64,000 nucleotides of DNA. Origin: Duganella levis (GTDB taxonomy: Bacteria > Pseudomonadota > Gammaproteobacteria > Burkholderiales > Burkholderiaceae_D). How positions within the stretch are numbered: position 1 is the first letter of the stretch; each line of letters starts with the position of its first letter. The position numbers and the translations under genes are program-made. Location of the stretch: positions 186,001 to 250,000 of the forward strand of contig NZ_WWCT01000002.1 of the NCBI RefSeq assembly GCF_009857605.1. The letters are read 5' to 3'. Below the pieces are notes generated by a model. That model worked only from the letters and a program-made list of their open reading frames with translations. It ran no database searches and was not told where the DNA came from. This document shows, piece after piece, positions 29,034-38,616 of this stretch.

Positions 29034-30361
29034 TGCGTGTCTCCTCACTTATGAAACGACTTGGCTTGAAGCTGTCGCTGAACGACCCTCGCTGGGGGAA
29101 GGACAACAAGCCGCAAGCCAATGAAGGCAAAAAGCCCGGTGAAGGTCCGCCGGATATGGAACAGCTGTGGCGCGACTTCAATCAGAAGCTGAACAATCTG
29201 TTCGGCCAGAAGCGTCCGCCCAACAACAATAACAACGACAACAACGGCAGCGGTGACGGCGGCGGCAATCGTCCCGACATCGCCGGCGGCATCCGCGCCA
29301 CGGCCGGCGCCATCGGCGCGGTGGTGGCGCTGATCTGGCTCGCCAGCGGCTCGTTCATCGTGCAGGAGGGCCAGACCGGCGTGGTCTACACCTTCGGTAA
29401 AGTCAGCCACACCACGGGCTCCGGTTTCAACTGGCGCTGGCCGTACCCATTCCAGAGCGACGAAACGGTCAAGGTGTCGCAGATGCGCATGGTGGAAATT
29501 GGCTACCGTGGCAATATCAAGAACAAGCAGGCGCGCGAATCGCTGATGCTGACCGATGACGAAAACATCATCGACATCCAGTTCGCCGTGCAGTTCAAGC
29601 TGAAGGATCCGGTCGCGTGGTTGATGAATAACCGCGACGAGGAAGACACCGTGCGCCAGGTCGCCGAGACGTCGATCCGCGAAATCGTCGGCAAGAACAA
29701 GATGGACTTCGTGCTGTATGAAGGACGCGACAAAGTGGCCTTCGAAACCCAGCAGCTGATGCAGCAGATCCTCGACCGCTACGCTTCCGGCGTGCTGGTC
29801 TCCAGCGTCACGCTGCAAGCGGTGCAGCCGCCGGAGCAGGTGCAGATTGCCTTCGACGATGCGGTGAAAGCAGGGCAGGACCGCGAGCGCCAGAAGAATG
29901 AAGGCCAGGCTTACGCCAACCAGGTGATTCCTACCGCGCGCGGCGCCGCTTCGCGCCTGCTGCAGGAAGCCGAGGGCTATCGTTCGATGGTGGTGGAAAA
30001 CGCCACCGGTAATGCATCGCGCTTCAAGCAGGTGCTGGTCGAGTACCAGAAGGCGCCAGGCGTAACGCGTGACCGCATGTACCTGGACACCATGCAGCAG
30101 ATCTTCTCCAGCGCCTCCAAGGTGATGGTCGATGCGAAAAGCGGCAGCAATTTGCTGTACCTGCCGCTGGACAAGCTGATCGCCCAGGCCGCAGCCACCG
30201 ATGCGCAAGCCACCGCTGCGCGCGCGGCTGCGGCACAAGCGGCCGGCGGCTCGCCAGCCACCAACGCCACGCTGCCATCCGACCTGATACCGTCGGTGGA
30301 AGTCAACCGCCTGCGCGATCCGCGCACGCGCGAGTCCTTACGTGACCGGGAGAGCCGTTAA
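29033..30361 (+). CDS. hflK: FtsH protease modulator subunit HflK
   Basis: 442 residues. An N-terminal Pro/Gly-rich and Asn-rich stretch (residues ~60-80, with NNNNNDNNGSGDGGG) precedes one membrane helix (~88-108) and the periplasmic SPFH/band-7 domain. A coiled-coil region and an Ala-rich C-terminus follow. HflK and HflC form a large membrane assembly that surrounds and restrains FtsH. It shares one base with both its neighbours, hflX and hflC. Confidence 0.95.
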   Translation: MRVSSLMKRLGLKLSLNDPRWGKDNKPQANEGKKPGEGPPDMEQLWRDFNQKLNNLFGQKRPPNNNNNDNNGSGDGGGNRPDIAGGIRATAGAIGAVVALIWLASGSFIVQEGQTGVVYTFGKVSHTTGSGFNWRWPYPFQSDETVKVSQMRMVEIGYRGNIKNKQARESLMLTDDENIIDIQFAVQFKLKDPVAWLMNNRDEEDTVRQVAETSIREIVGKNKMDFVLYEGRDKVAFETQQLMQQILDRYASGVLVSSVTLQAVQPPEQVQIAFDDAVKAGQDRERQKNEGQAYANQVIPTARGAASRLLQEAEGYRSMVVENATGNASRFKQVLVEYQKAPGVTRDRMYLDTMQQIFSSASKVMVDAKSGSNLLYLPLDKLIAQAAATDAQATAARAAAAQAAGGSPATNATLPSDLIPSVEVNRLRDPRTRESLRDRESR

Positions 30362-31269
30362 TGAATCGCATAGCTAGTACCGTTGTCCTGGCGTTCATCG
30401 CGCTGATGCTGCTGTCGTCGACCGTGTTCGTGGTCGACCAGCGCAAGTACGCGATCGTGTTCGCACTGGGCCAGATCAAGGAAGTGATCCGCGAGCCGGG
30501 CCTGCACTTCAAACTGCCGCCGCCGTTCCAGAACGTGGTGTTCCTGGATAACCGCATCATGACGATCGAATCGCCGGATGCCGAGCGTTTCATCACCGCC
30601 GAGAAGATGAACATCCTGGTCGACAGCTTCGTCAAATGGCGCATCGGTCGCGGCGAAGCCCAGCCGAAGCTGTACTACGTGACCTTCGGCGGCGAAGAAA
30701 GCCGCGCGCGTGACCGTATGTCGCAGATCATCAAGGCGGCGCTGAATGAAGAAATCACCAAGCGCACCGTGGCGGAAGTGATTTCCGGCCAGCGCGGCAA
30801 GGTGATGGAAGGCATCCGTGCCAAGGTGGTGCAAGAAGCCGCCCAGATCGGCGTCGAGATCATCGACGTGCGCCTGAAACGCGTGGAATATGTTGAGCAG
30901 ATCAACACCTCGGTGTACGAACGCATGAAGGCCGAGCGCATGCGCGTGGCCAACGAGCTGCGTTCGACCGGCGCGGCAGAATCCGAAAAGATCCGTGCCG
31001 ATGCCGATCGCCAGCGTTCGGTGATCCTGGCGGAAGCGTATCGGGAAGCGGAAGAAACCAAGGGTGAGGGCGATGCCAAGGCATCGGCCATCTATGCTGA
31101 TGCATTCGGCAAAAACCCTGAGTTCTACAAGTTCTACCGCAGCCTGGAAGCCTACCGCACCACCTTCAAGAACCATGGCGACGTGATGGTGATGGATTCC
31201 AGCTCGGACTTCTTCAAATACTTCAAGGGCTCTGGCGCCGGCGGCGCTCCTGCCCCAGCCAAGAAATAA
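30361..31269 (+). CDS. hflC: FtsH protease modulator subunit HflC
   Basis: 302 residues. An N-terminal membrane anchor (residues ~5-23, VVLAFIALMLLSSTVFVVD) is followed by the SPFH domain with PGLHFKLP and the long coiled coil rich in Glu/Arg/Ala (RADADRQRSVILAEAYREAE). Partner of HflK. In many betaproteobacteria a small DUF2065 membrane-protein gene follows hflC; here a hairpin repeat takes that place. Confidence 0.95.
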   Translation: MNRIASTVVLAFIALMLLSSTVFVVDQRKYAIVFALGQIKEVIREPGLHFKLPPPFQNVVFLDNRIMTIESPDAERFITAEKMNILVDSFVKWRIGRGEAQPKLYYVTFGGEESRARDRMSQIIKAALNEEITKRTVAEVISGQRGKVMEGIRAKVVQEAAQIGVEIIDVRLKRVEYVEQINTSVYERMKAERMRVANELRSTGAAESEKIRADADRQRSVILAEAYREAEETKGEGDAKASAIYADAFGKNPEFYKFYRSLEAYRTTFKNHGDVMVMDSSSDFFKYFKGSGAGGAPAPAKK

Positions 31270-31350
31270 CGTCATTCCCGCGCAAGCGGGAACCCATACT
31301 GAGCCGGCTATGTCGGCGTTCCATGGGCTCCCGCCTGCGCGGGAGCGACG
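31270..31350. repeat. REP-like double hairpin between hflC and hisZ
   Basis: Two GC-rich hairpins lie in opposite orientation at 31270-31295 and 31321-31350 (cores CCCGCgcaaGCGGG and CTCCCGCctgcGCGGGAG). The outer ends are related inverted copies starting CGTCATTCCCGC and ending GGGAGCGACG. This is the common proteobacterial extragenic palindrome type seen in many copies per genome. It may also end or stabilise the hflKC message. Confidence 0.75.
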
Positions 31351-31468
31351 TGTTGGCTACTTTTTCCCCTCATTCAACGCATTTTCGCGTAAAATATCAG
31401 GTTCGGCCGTCCAGTTTGGTGGCCTCGGCCTGCGTGCCGCATTGTTCATTTCTTAAATAAATAGTCCC

Positions 31469-33944
<2,476 letters not shown>

Positions 33945-33956
33945 TCAAGGAATTTT

Positions 33957-34502
33957 ATGACCACTCCACAAACCAACGAAAAACACCTCTGGGTCTCCTG
34001 GGACGAATACCACCGCCTGATCGAGCGCCTGGCGCTCAAGGTGCATGAATCGGGCTGGAAGTTCGACATGGTGCTGTGCCTGGCGCGCGGCGGCGTGCGT
34101 CCGGGTGACGTGTTCTCGCGCATCTTCGACGTGCCGCTGGCGATCCTGTCGACCAGCTCGTACCGCGAAGACAAGGGCACCACCCAGGGCGACCTGGACA
34201 TCGCCAAGTACATGACGATGACCAAGGGCCCGCTGAGCGGCAAGATCCTGCTGGTCGACGACCTGGCCGACTCCGGCGTGACGCTGACCAAGGTTATGCA
34301 GCACCTGAAGGAAAACTTCGACGGCGTGACCGAAGTCAAATCGGCCGTGATCTGGACCAAGGGCAGCTCGGCCTTCCGTCCGGACTACCAGATGGAAGAA
34401 CTGCCGCACAACCCATGGATCCACCAGCCGTTCGAAGACTACGACGGCCTGCGCCCGCACCAGCTGGCGGCGTGGATCAAGAAAGGCGAAACGGCCGCTT
34501 AA
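33957..34502 (+). CDS. Purine-type phosphoribosyltransferase
   Basis: 181 residues. A type I PRTase fold with the PRPP-binding motif ILLVDDLADSGVTL (~96-109) and an upstream LARGGVRPGD segment. The family includes hypoxanthine/guanine and xanthine phosphoribosyltransferases (Hpt/Gpt-like). Twelve bases after purA, so a purine salvage role in the same operon is likely. Exact base preference cannot be told. A terminator follows. Confidence 0.9.
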   Translation: MTTPQTNEKHLWVSWDEYHRLIERLALKVHESGWKFDMVLCLARGGVRPGDVFSRIFDVPLAILSTSSYREDKGTTQGDLDIAKYMTMTKGPLSGKILLVDDLADSGVTLTKVMQHLKENFDGVTEVKSAVIWTKGSSAFRPDYQMEELPHNPWIHQPFEDYDGLRPHQLAAWIKKGETAA

Positions 34503-34513
34503 GCCGTGTTAAC

Positions 34514-34537
34514 AAGGGAGCTGCGGCTCCCTTTTTT
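34514..34537 (+). terminator. Rho-independent terminator of the hisZ-purA operon
   Basis: Eight-base stem (34514-34521 with 34526-34533), TGCG loop and a T6 run. It ends the hisZ-purA-phosphoribosyltransferase unit just before the MarC gene. Confidence 0.9.
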
Positions 34538-34551
34538 CTTCAAGAGAGTTT

Positions 34552-35148
34552 ATGACTCAAGACTTCTTCCAGACCTTCATCCTGCTGGTGCTGGTGACCG
34601 ACCCCTTCGGCAACGTGCCGCTGTTTGCCAGCGTGCTCAATCCGGTGCCGGCGGCGCGCCGGCCGCGCATCGTCATCCGCGAATGCGGCATCGCCTTTGT
34701 GCTGCTGCTGATCTTCATGTTCTTCGGTCGTCACTTCCTGACAGCGCTGCACCTGTCCGAAGTGGCGCTGCGCATCGGCGGCGCCGTGATCCTGCTGCTG
34801 ATCTCGATCCGCATGATCTTCCCGCATCCGGATGGGGTACTGGGCCGCACCGATGGCGCCGAGCCGTTCATCGTACCGCTGGCGATACCTGCGCTGGCCG
34901 GACCGTCGGCGCTGGCCACGGTGCTGCTGTTCTCGCGCGAGAGCACGGGTGAAGTGCTGGTGCATGTGGCGGCGCTGGCGGCGGTGGGCGTGGTGTGGCT
35001 GGCGGTGTTCCTCAGCGCCGAGCGCTTGCAGAAAGTCCTGGGGCCGCAGGTGATGACCGCCTTCGAGCGCCTGATGGGGTTGATCCTGACGGCGATGTCG
35101 GTAGAGATGCTGTTGAGCGGTATTCGCGAGTTCGTCAAAACCCTGTAG
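34552..35148 (+). CDS. MarC/YhgN-family integral membrane protein
   Basis: 198 residues with six predicted membrane segments in the MarC pattern. LVLVTDPFGNVPLF near the N-terminus and the internally repeated PLAIPALAGPSALATV match the family. Function is unresolved; the early link to multiple antibiotic resistance was not upheld for E. coli MarC. Its neighbour is another multi-spanning protein, MgtC, 24 bases on. Confidence 0.9.
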   Translation: MTQDFFQTFILLVLVTDPFGNVPLFASVLNPVPAARRPRIVIRECGIAFVLLLIFMFFGRHFLTALHLSEVALRIGGAVILLLISIRMIFPHPDGVLGRTDGAEPFIVPLAIPALAGPSALATVLLFSRESTGEVLVHVAALAAVGVVWLAVFLSAERLQKVLGPQVMTAFERLMGLILTAMSVEMLLSGIREFVKTL

Positions 35149-35172
35149 AGTGGTCCTTTTGCGGAGGATGCC

Positions 35173-35862
35173 ATGCATCAGGTAACGCAATGGGACATGA
35201 TCGGCCGCCTGGCGCTGTCTGCCTTGCTGGGCAGCTTCATCGGCTATGAACGCGAGCGCCTGGCCTGGGCGGCCGGGCTGCGCACGCATATGCTGGTCAG
35301 TGTCGGCTCGACGCTGATCATGATCGTCTCGGCCTACGGCTTCGTCGACGTCACGGCGCCCGGCGTGGGACTGGATCCTTCGCGCATGGCGGCGCAGGTG
35401 GTGTCCGGCATCGGCTTCCTCGGCGCCGGCGCCATCATGGCGCGCGGTGAGATCGTGCGCGGCCTGACCACGGCGGCCAGCGTGTGGTCGGTGGCCGGCA
35501 TCGGGCTGGCGGTCGGCGGCGGCCTGTATATTCCGGCGGTGGCGGCCACCGCCATCATCCTCATCATCCTGGCCGGCATCAAGCCGCTGGAGCGGCGCTT
35601 CATCGCCAGCCGCCAGTTGCGGGCCATCGTGATCTTCACCGAGCGCGATGCGCTGTCGCTGCCAAGGCTGCACGAAGCGCTGGGGCCCGGCAGCGCCCGC
35701 GTCAAGACTTTCGTCATGCGCCACAAGGCCGGCGCACCCGACGTCGACGAAATCCAGATCACGCTGTCGCGCCTGACGCAAGGGCAGTTCAGCGCGGTCA
35801 GCAAGCGCCTTGGCGAACTGCCCGGCGTGCTCGAAATCAAAGAAGGTGAAGTCTCGCCCTGA
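35173..35862 (+). CDS. MgtC/SapB-family membrane protein
   Basis: 229 residues. Four to five N-terminal membrane helices carry the family core: LLGSFIGYERE, AGLRTHMLVSVGSTLIMI, RMAAQVVSGIGFLGAGAI and GLTTAASVWSVAGIGLAVG. A C-terminal cytoplasmic ACT-like domain (~145-229) follows. MgtC proteins help survival in low magnesium and interact with ATP synthase or phosphate uptake systems in pathogens; the role in a free-living species is open. No magnesium-sensing leader is seen upstream. Confidence 0.92.
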   Translation: MHQVTQWDMIGRLALSALLGSFIGYERERLAWAAGLRTHMLVSVGSTLIMIVSAYGFVDVTAPGVGLDPSRMAAQVVSGIGFLGAGAIMARGEIVRGLTTAASVWSVAGIGLAVGGGLYIPAVAATAIILIILAGIKPLERRFIASRQLRAIVIFTERDALSLPRLHEALGPGSARVKTFVMRHKAGAPDVDEIQITLSRLTQGQFSAVSKRLGELPGVLEIKEGEVSP

Positions 35863-35875
35863 CCTGTAAAAGTGT

Positions 35876-35904
35876 TTGACCTGCGCAGTTTTGCGGCCTA
35901 TAGT
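35876..35904 (+). promoter_or_regulatory. Sigma-70 promoter of the sdpR-sdpI-like operon
   Basis: TTGACC at 35876-35881, a 17-base spacer and TATAGT at 35899-35904. The expected start of transcription falls near 35911, so the leader is only about 24 bases with no Shine-Dalgarno. Confidence 0.8.
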
Positions 35905-35935
35905 TAGATGACTGTCTAATTAGATGTCTGCCTAA
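35904..35935 (+). promoter_or_regulatory. Tandem operator for the SdpR-type autorepressor
   Basis: Two adjoining 16-base imperfect palindromes, 35904-35919 and 35920-35935, share TTAGATGnCTGnCTAA. They cover the -10, the transcription start and the first base of the ATG. Repressor binding here would block initiation; this is the layout expected of an ArsR-type autorepressor. Confidence 0.75.
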
Positions 35936-36222
35936 TGAATGCATCCAACAGCGCCTTCAAAGCCATTGCCGATCCCGCCCGGCGCGAGATCCTGCGCCTG
36001 CTGCGCAACGGCGAGATGACGGCCGGCGACCTGGCGCAGCAGTTCGACATGAGCAAGCCGACCATGTCGCACCATTTTTCGGTGCTGGCGGAAGCGGATC
36101 TGATCACGCGCCGGCGCGACGGGCAGACCATCTGGTATGGACTCAACACCACCGTGCTGCAAGACGTGCTGTCCTGGATGATGGACCTGGCCGGCACCGA
36201 TACCAAGGGGAGAAAAAAATGA
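35935..36222 (+). CDS. ArsR-family autorepressor, SdpR type
   Basis: 95 residues. Winged HTH of the ArsR family: ADPARREILRLLRNGEMTAGDLAQ and MSKPTMSHHFSVLAEADLI recognition helix, wing RRRDGQTIWYGLN. No metal-binding Cys motif (CxC) is present, arguing for the SdpR subgroup. In Bacillus SdpR is held at the membrane by SdpI when toxin is bound. It overlaps the next gene by four bases. The start codon lies inside the tandem operator, so negative autoregulation is likely. Confidence 0.9.
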   Translation: MNASNSAFKAIADPARREILRLLRNGEMTAGDLAQQFDMSKPTMSHHFSVLAEADLITRRRDGQTIWYGLNTTVLQDVLSWMMDLAGTDTKGRKK

Positions 36223-36854
36223 AGCCACGCGCAATCATGCTGTGTGTTCTGATGATCCTGGCCATGGCGGCCGTCACCGCGTATTACTATCCGTCGCTGC
36301 CCGAGATCATCCCGGTGCATTGGGACGCGGCCGGCAAGGTCAATGGTTACGGCGGGCGCTGGCAGCTATGGCTGATGGGGCCCGGCACCATGACCGGCAT
36401 GCTGCTGTTTGCGATGGCCATGCCGTGGCTGTCGCCAAAAAAATTCGAAGTGCAGAATTCTCCCGAGACCTACGGCTATATGATGGCGGCAGTGGTGGCG
36501 CTGTTTGGCGGCATCGAGATGATCATGCTGTGCGCTGCGCTGGGTGTGCATCTGGATACGGTGCGCGTGCTGGTTGGCCTGATTTTCCTGGTGCAGATTT
36601 TTATCGGTAACTCGATGGGCAAGATGCGCCGCAACTTCTTCATCGGCATCCGCACGCCGTGGACGCTGGCCAGCGAAGCGGTGTGGTACGCCACCCATCG
36701 ACTGGCGGCACGGCTGATGGTGGGCAGTGGCGTGCTAGGCTTGCTCGCCGTGTGGCTGGCCGTGCCGTACTGGGTGCTGATGGTGCTGATGGCCGCGTGG
36801 GCGCCGCTGGCGGCCGGCTACTCGCTGCTGGTGTATAAACGTCTTCCTCAGTAA
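36219..36854 (+). CDS. SdpI/DUF1648-family membrane protein
   Basis: 211 residues, six predicted membrane helices. DUF1648 signature near the start (YYPSLPEIIPVHWDAAGKVNGYG) and the SdpI signature FFIGIRTPWTLASEAVWYATHR later. In Bacillus SdpI is the immunity and signalling protein for the SdpC toxin and sequesters SdpR. No SdpC-like toxin gene is near, so here it is probably a membrane-stress sensor pair with the upstream repressor. Confidence 0.9.
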   Translation: MKPRAIMLCVLMILAMAAVTAYYYPSLPEIIPVHWDAAGKVNGYGGRWQLWLMGPGTMTGMLLFAMAMPWLSPKKFEVQNSPETYGYMMAAVVALFGGIEMIMLCAALGVHLDTVRVLVGLIFLVQIFIGNSMGKMRRNFFIGIRTPWTLASEAVWYATHRLAARLMVGSGVLGLLAVWLAVPYWVLMVLMAAWAPLAAGYSLLVYKRLPQ

Positions 36855-36866
36855 ATGGAGAAAAGT

Positions 36867-37808
36867 ATGCGTTTCAAATTCATGTTGTCGTTGTTGATGG
36901 TGTCGGTATCGACGCTGGCCGCGCAGCGGCCGGTGTTGGTGGAGGTGGCGGGTGGCGCCGTCTACGGCACCGAGCTGACACCGGATGGCGTGAGCGGCAA
37001 AGTCCCGGTCGTGCTGCTGCACGCCGACGCCGGCCCCACCGACCGCGATGGCAACAGCACCACGCAGTTCGGCGCCAACGATGCGCTGCGCTTGCTGGCG
37101 GAAGCGCTGGCGAAGAAAGGCATCGCCTCGATCCGCTACGACAAGCGCGGCGTCGCCGCCAGCGCGCTGCCAGTATGGAAGGAAGAGGATCTGCGCCTGG
37201 ATGACTACATCGGCGACGCTGCGGCGTGGCTGAAAAAACTGCGCAGCGATGCGCGCTTCTCGCGCGTGGTGATGGCCGGTCATGGCGAAGGCGCGTTGAT
37301 CGCCTCCGAAGCCTGCGCGCAGGGCGGGGCGGATGCCTGCGTACTGATCGCGGGTACCGGCCGTTCGATCGAAGAACTGCTGCGCGAACAGATGAAGGAG
37401 CAATTGCCGCCGCCAATGCAGGCGGAAAGCGACCGCATTCTGGATGAACTCAAAGCCGGAAAAACCACCAGTAATGTGCCGCCGCCACTGATGTCGGTGT
37501 ATAATCCGGACGTGCAGCCCTATCTGATCTCCGCGCTACAGCATGACCCGCGCAAAGCCATCGCCGCGTTAAAAATTCCGGTACTGATCCTGCAAGGCAG
37601 CACCGACATGCAAGTCAAAGCGGACGACGCCAAAGCGCTGGCGGAGGCTGCGTCGAAGGCCAAGCTGGTGACCATCGACGGCATGAACCACGTCCTGAAA
37701 CTGGTGCCGGATGACGAAGCGCAGCAGATGAATTCCTACGCCACCCCGACGCTGCCAGTCGCTCCGCAACTGGTTGACGCAATAACCTCGTTCATCAACA
37801 AGCCCTGA
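36867..37808 (+). CDS. Exported alpha/beta-hydrolase-fold protein lacking the nucleophile serine
   Basis: 313 residues from the ATG at 36867, which has GGAGA just upstream; a start at 36855 would add four residues. Signal peptide in residues 1-18 (LSLLMVSVSTLAAQ). Fold features: LLHADAGPTDRDGN oxyanion region, SIRYDKRG, the nucleophile elbow and the late acid and His (QGSTDMQV; DGMNHVLK). The elbow reads G-H-G140-E-G instead of GHSEG, so the catalytic Ser is Gly (GGC in place of AGC). It may be a pseudo-enzyme or recently inactivated. It follows the SdpR/SdpI pair by 12 bases and is probably cotranscribed. Confidence 0.88.
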   Translation: MRFKFMLSLLMVSVSTLAAQRPVLVEVAGGAVYGTELTPDGVSGKVPVVLLHADAGPTDRDGNSTTQFGANDALRLLAEALAKKGIASIRYDKRGVAASALPVWKEEDLRLDDYIGDAAAWLKKLRSDARFSRVVMAGHGEGALIASEACAQGGADACVLIAGTGRSIEELLREQMKEQLPPPMQAESDRILDELKAGKTTSNVPPPLMSVYNPDVQPYLISALQHDPRKAIAALKIPVLILQGSTDMQVKADDAKALAEAASKAKLVTIDGMNHVLKLVPDDEAQQMNSYATPTLPVAPQLVDAITSFINKP

Positions 37809-37880
37809 GCTTGATGCAGGCGCAAGCGCGTTGCTGGCGTCTCCGTACACTGCCTCTGTCGCTCAATGACAGAGGCAGCT

Positions 37881-38234
37881 ATGACCGAAGCACAACTTAG
37901 CCACTACGCATCATGGGCATCGATTATTTCGTTGTTCATCTCCATCCTATCGCTGCTGTACTTGCGCAGCATCAAGCACAATCTCATAAAATTCCGGCGC
38001 AAGCGGCGAATCCGGGATTTACTGGAATATATATTGACTACAACTTCCCAAGACTCTGCTGAGTCTATGGAAAAGCTTGTGGCATTGCGAAGGAACTTAC
38101 CGATGCGCGCTTGGTCGAAATTTACGGCACGTGGACGTATCGTTATTGAACTTCATAGACATATTGAGGCGGGAGACATGGCTGCTGTTCGTGAGGTGAT
38201 CTACGATTGGCTGTCCTATTCGGGGGATTTATGA
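37881..38234 (+). CDS. Unknown protein with one N-terminal membrane helix
   Basis: 117 residues; the start at 37881 has AGAGG five bases upstream, better than the ATG at 37866. One membrane helix (~8-27, YASWASIISLFISILSLLYL) is followed by a basic patch (IKHNLIKFRRKRRIRD) and a helical cytoplasmic domain. I do not recognise a family. Base composition is visibly more AT-rich than the neighbours. It overlaps the next gene by four bases (ATGA), making a two-gene unit between the hydrolase and uvrB. Confidence 0.75.
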   Translation: MTEAQLSHYASWASIISLFISILSLLYLRSIKHNLIKFRRKRRIRDLLEYILTTTSQDSAESMEKLVALRRNLPMRAWSKFTARGRIVIELHRHIEAGDMAAVREVIYDWLSYSGDL

Positions 38235-38614
38235 GTAACTACGAAACCCTATTTAATGAAATTCTTGCGTTGACTAGAGATGAAAAATTGTCTTGGCAGC
38301 AAATCAGCAGGAAAGATAATGCAGGCATTATCCTCAACGCTCATCTAGTTATTCGCCAGTTTTCAACGACATACCGACGTGGACACCAGGTTTTCACACT
38401 ACTGCTATTGGAAAAGCGACATCTCTACAATGAGGAGACTTCTTTCATGGAGCGCCTGGAAGGTCGGCGGGCCGAACTGCTAATTTTAGAAAATGAGGAG
38501 CTCGTCATTAGCCTGCGTGAGATGCCAATCAAGCTAGCCAGAATGATGGAGTTGATGGATTTGGCCATAGACCAAAGCGACAAGGTGCGCCGAATTCTCG
38601 GCGCACCTGTTTGA
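38231..38614 (+). CDS. Unknown cytoplasmic helical protein, partner of the preceding gene
   Basis: 127 residues from the ATG at 38231, preceded by a GGGGG ribosome site and overlapping the previous stop. No membrane segment, signal or known motif seen. It is mostly helical with a basic-aromatic stretch (IRQFSTTYRRGHQVFTLLLLEKRH) and a charged leucine-rich second half. Codon use is AT-rich like its partner. It ends two bases before the convergent uvrB stop, leaving no room for a terminator. Function unknown. Confidence 0.72.
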   Translation: MSNYETLFNEILALTRDEKLSWQQISRKDNAGIILNAHLVIRQFSTTYRRGHQVFTLLLLEKRHLYNEETSFMERLEGRRAELLILENEELVISLREMPIKLARMMELMDLAIDQSDKVRRILGAPV

Positions 38615-38616
38615 TG

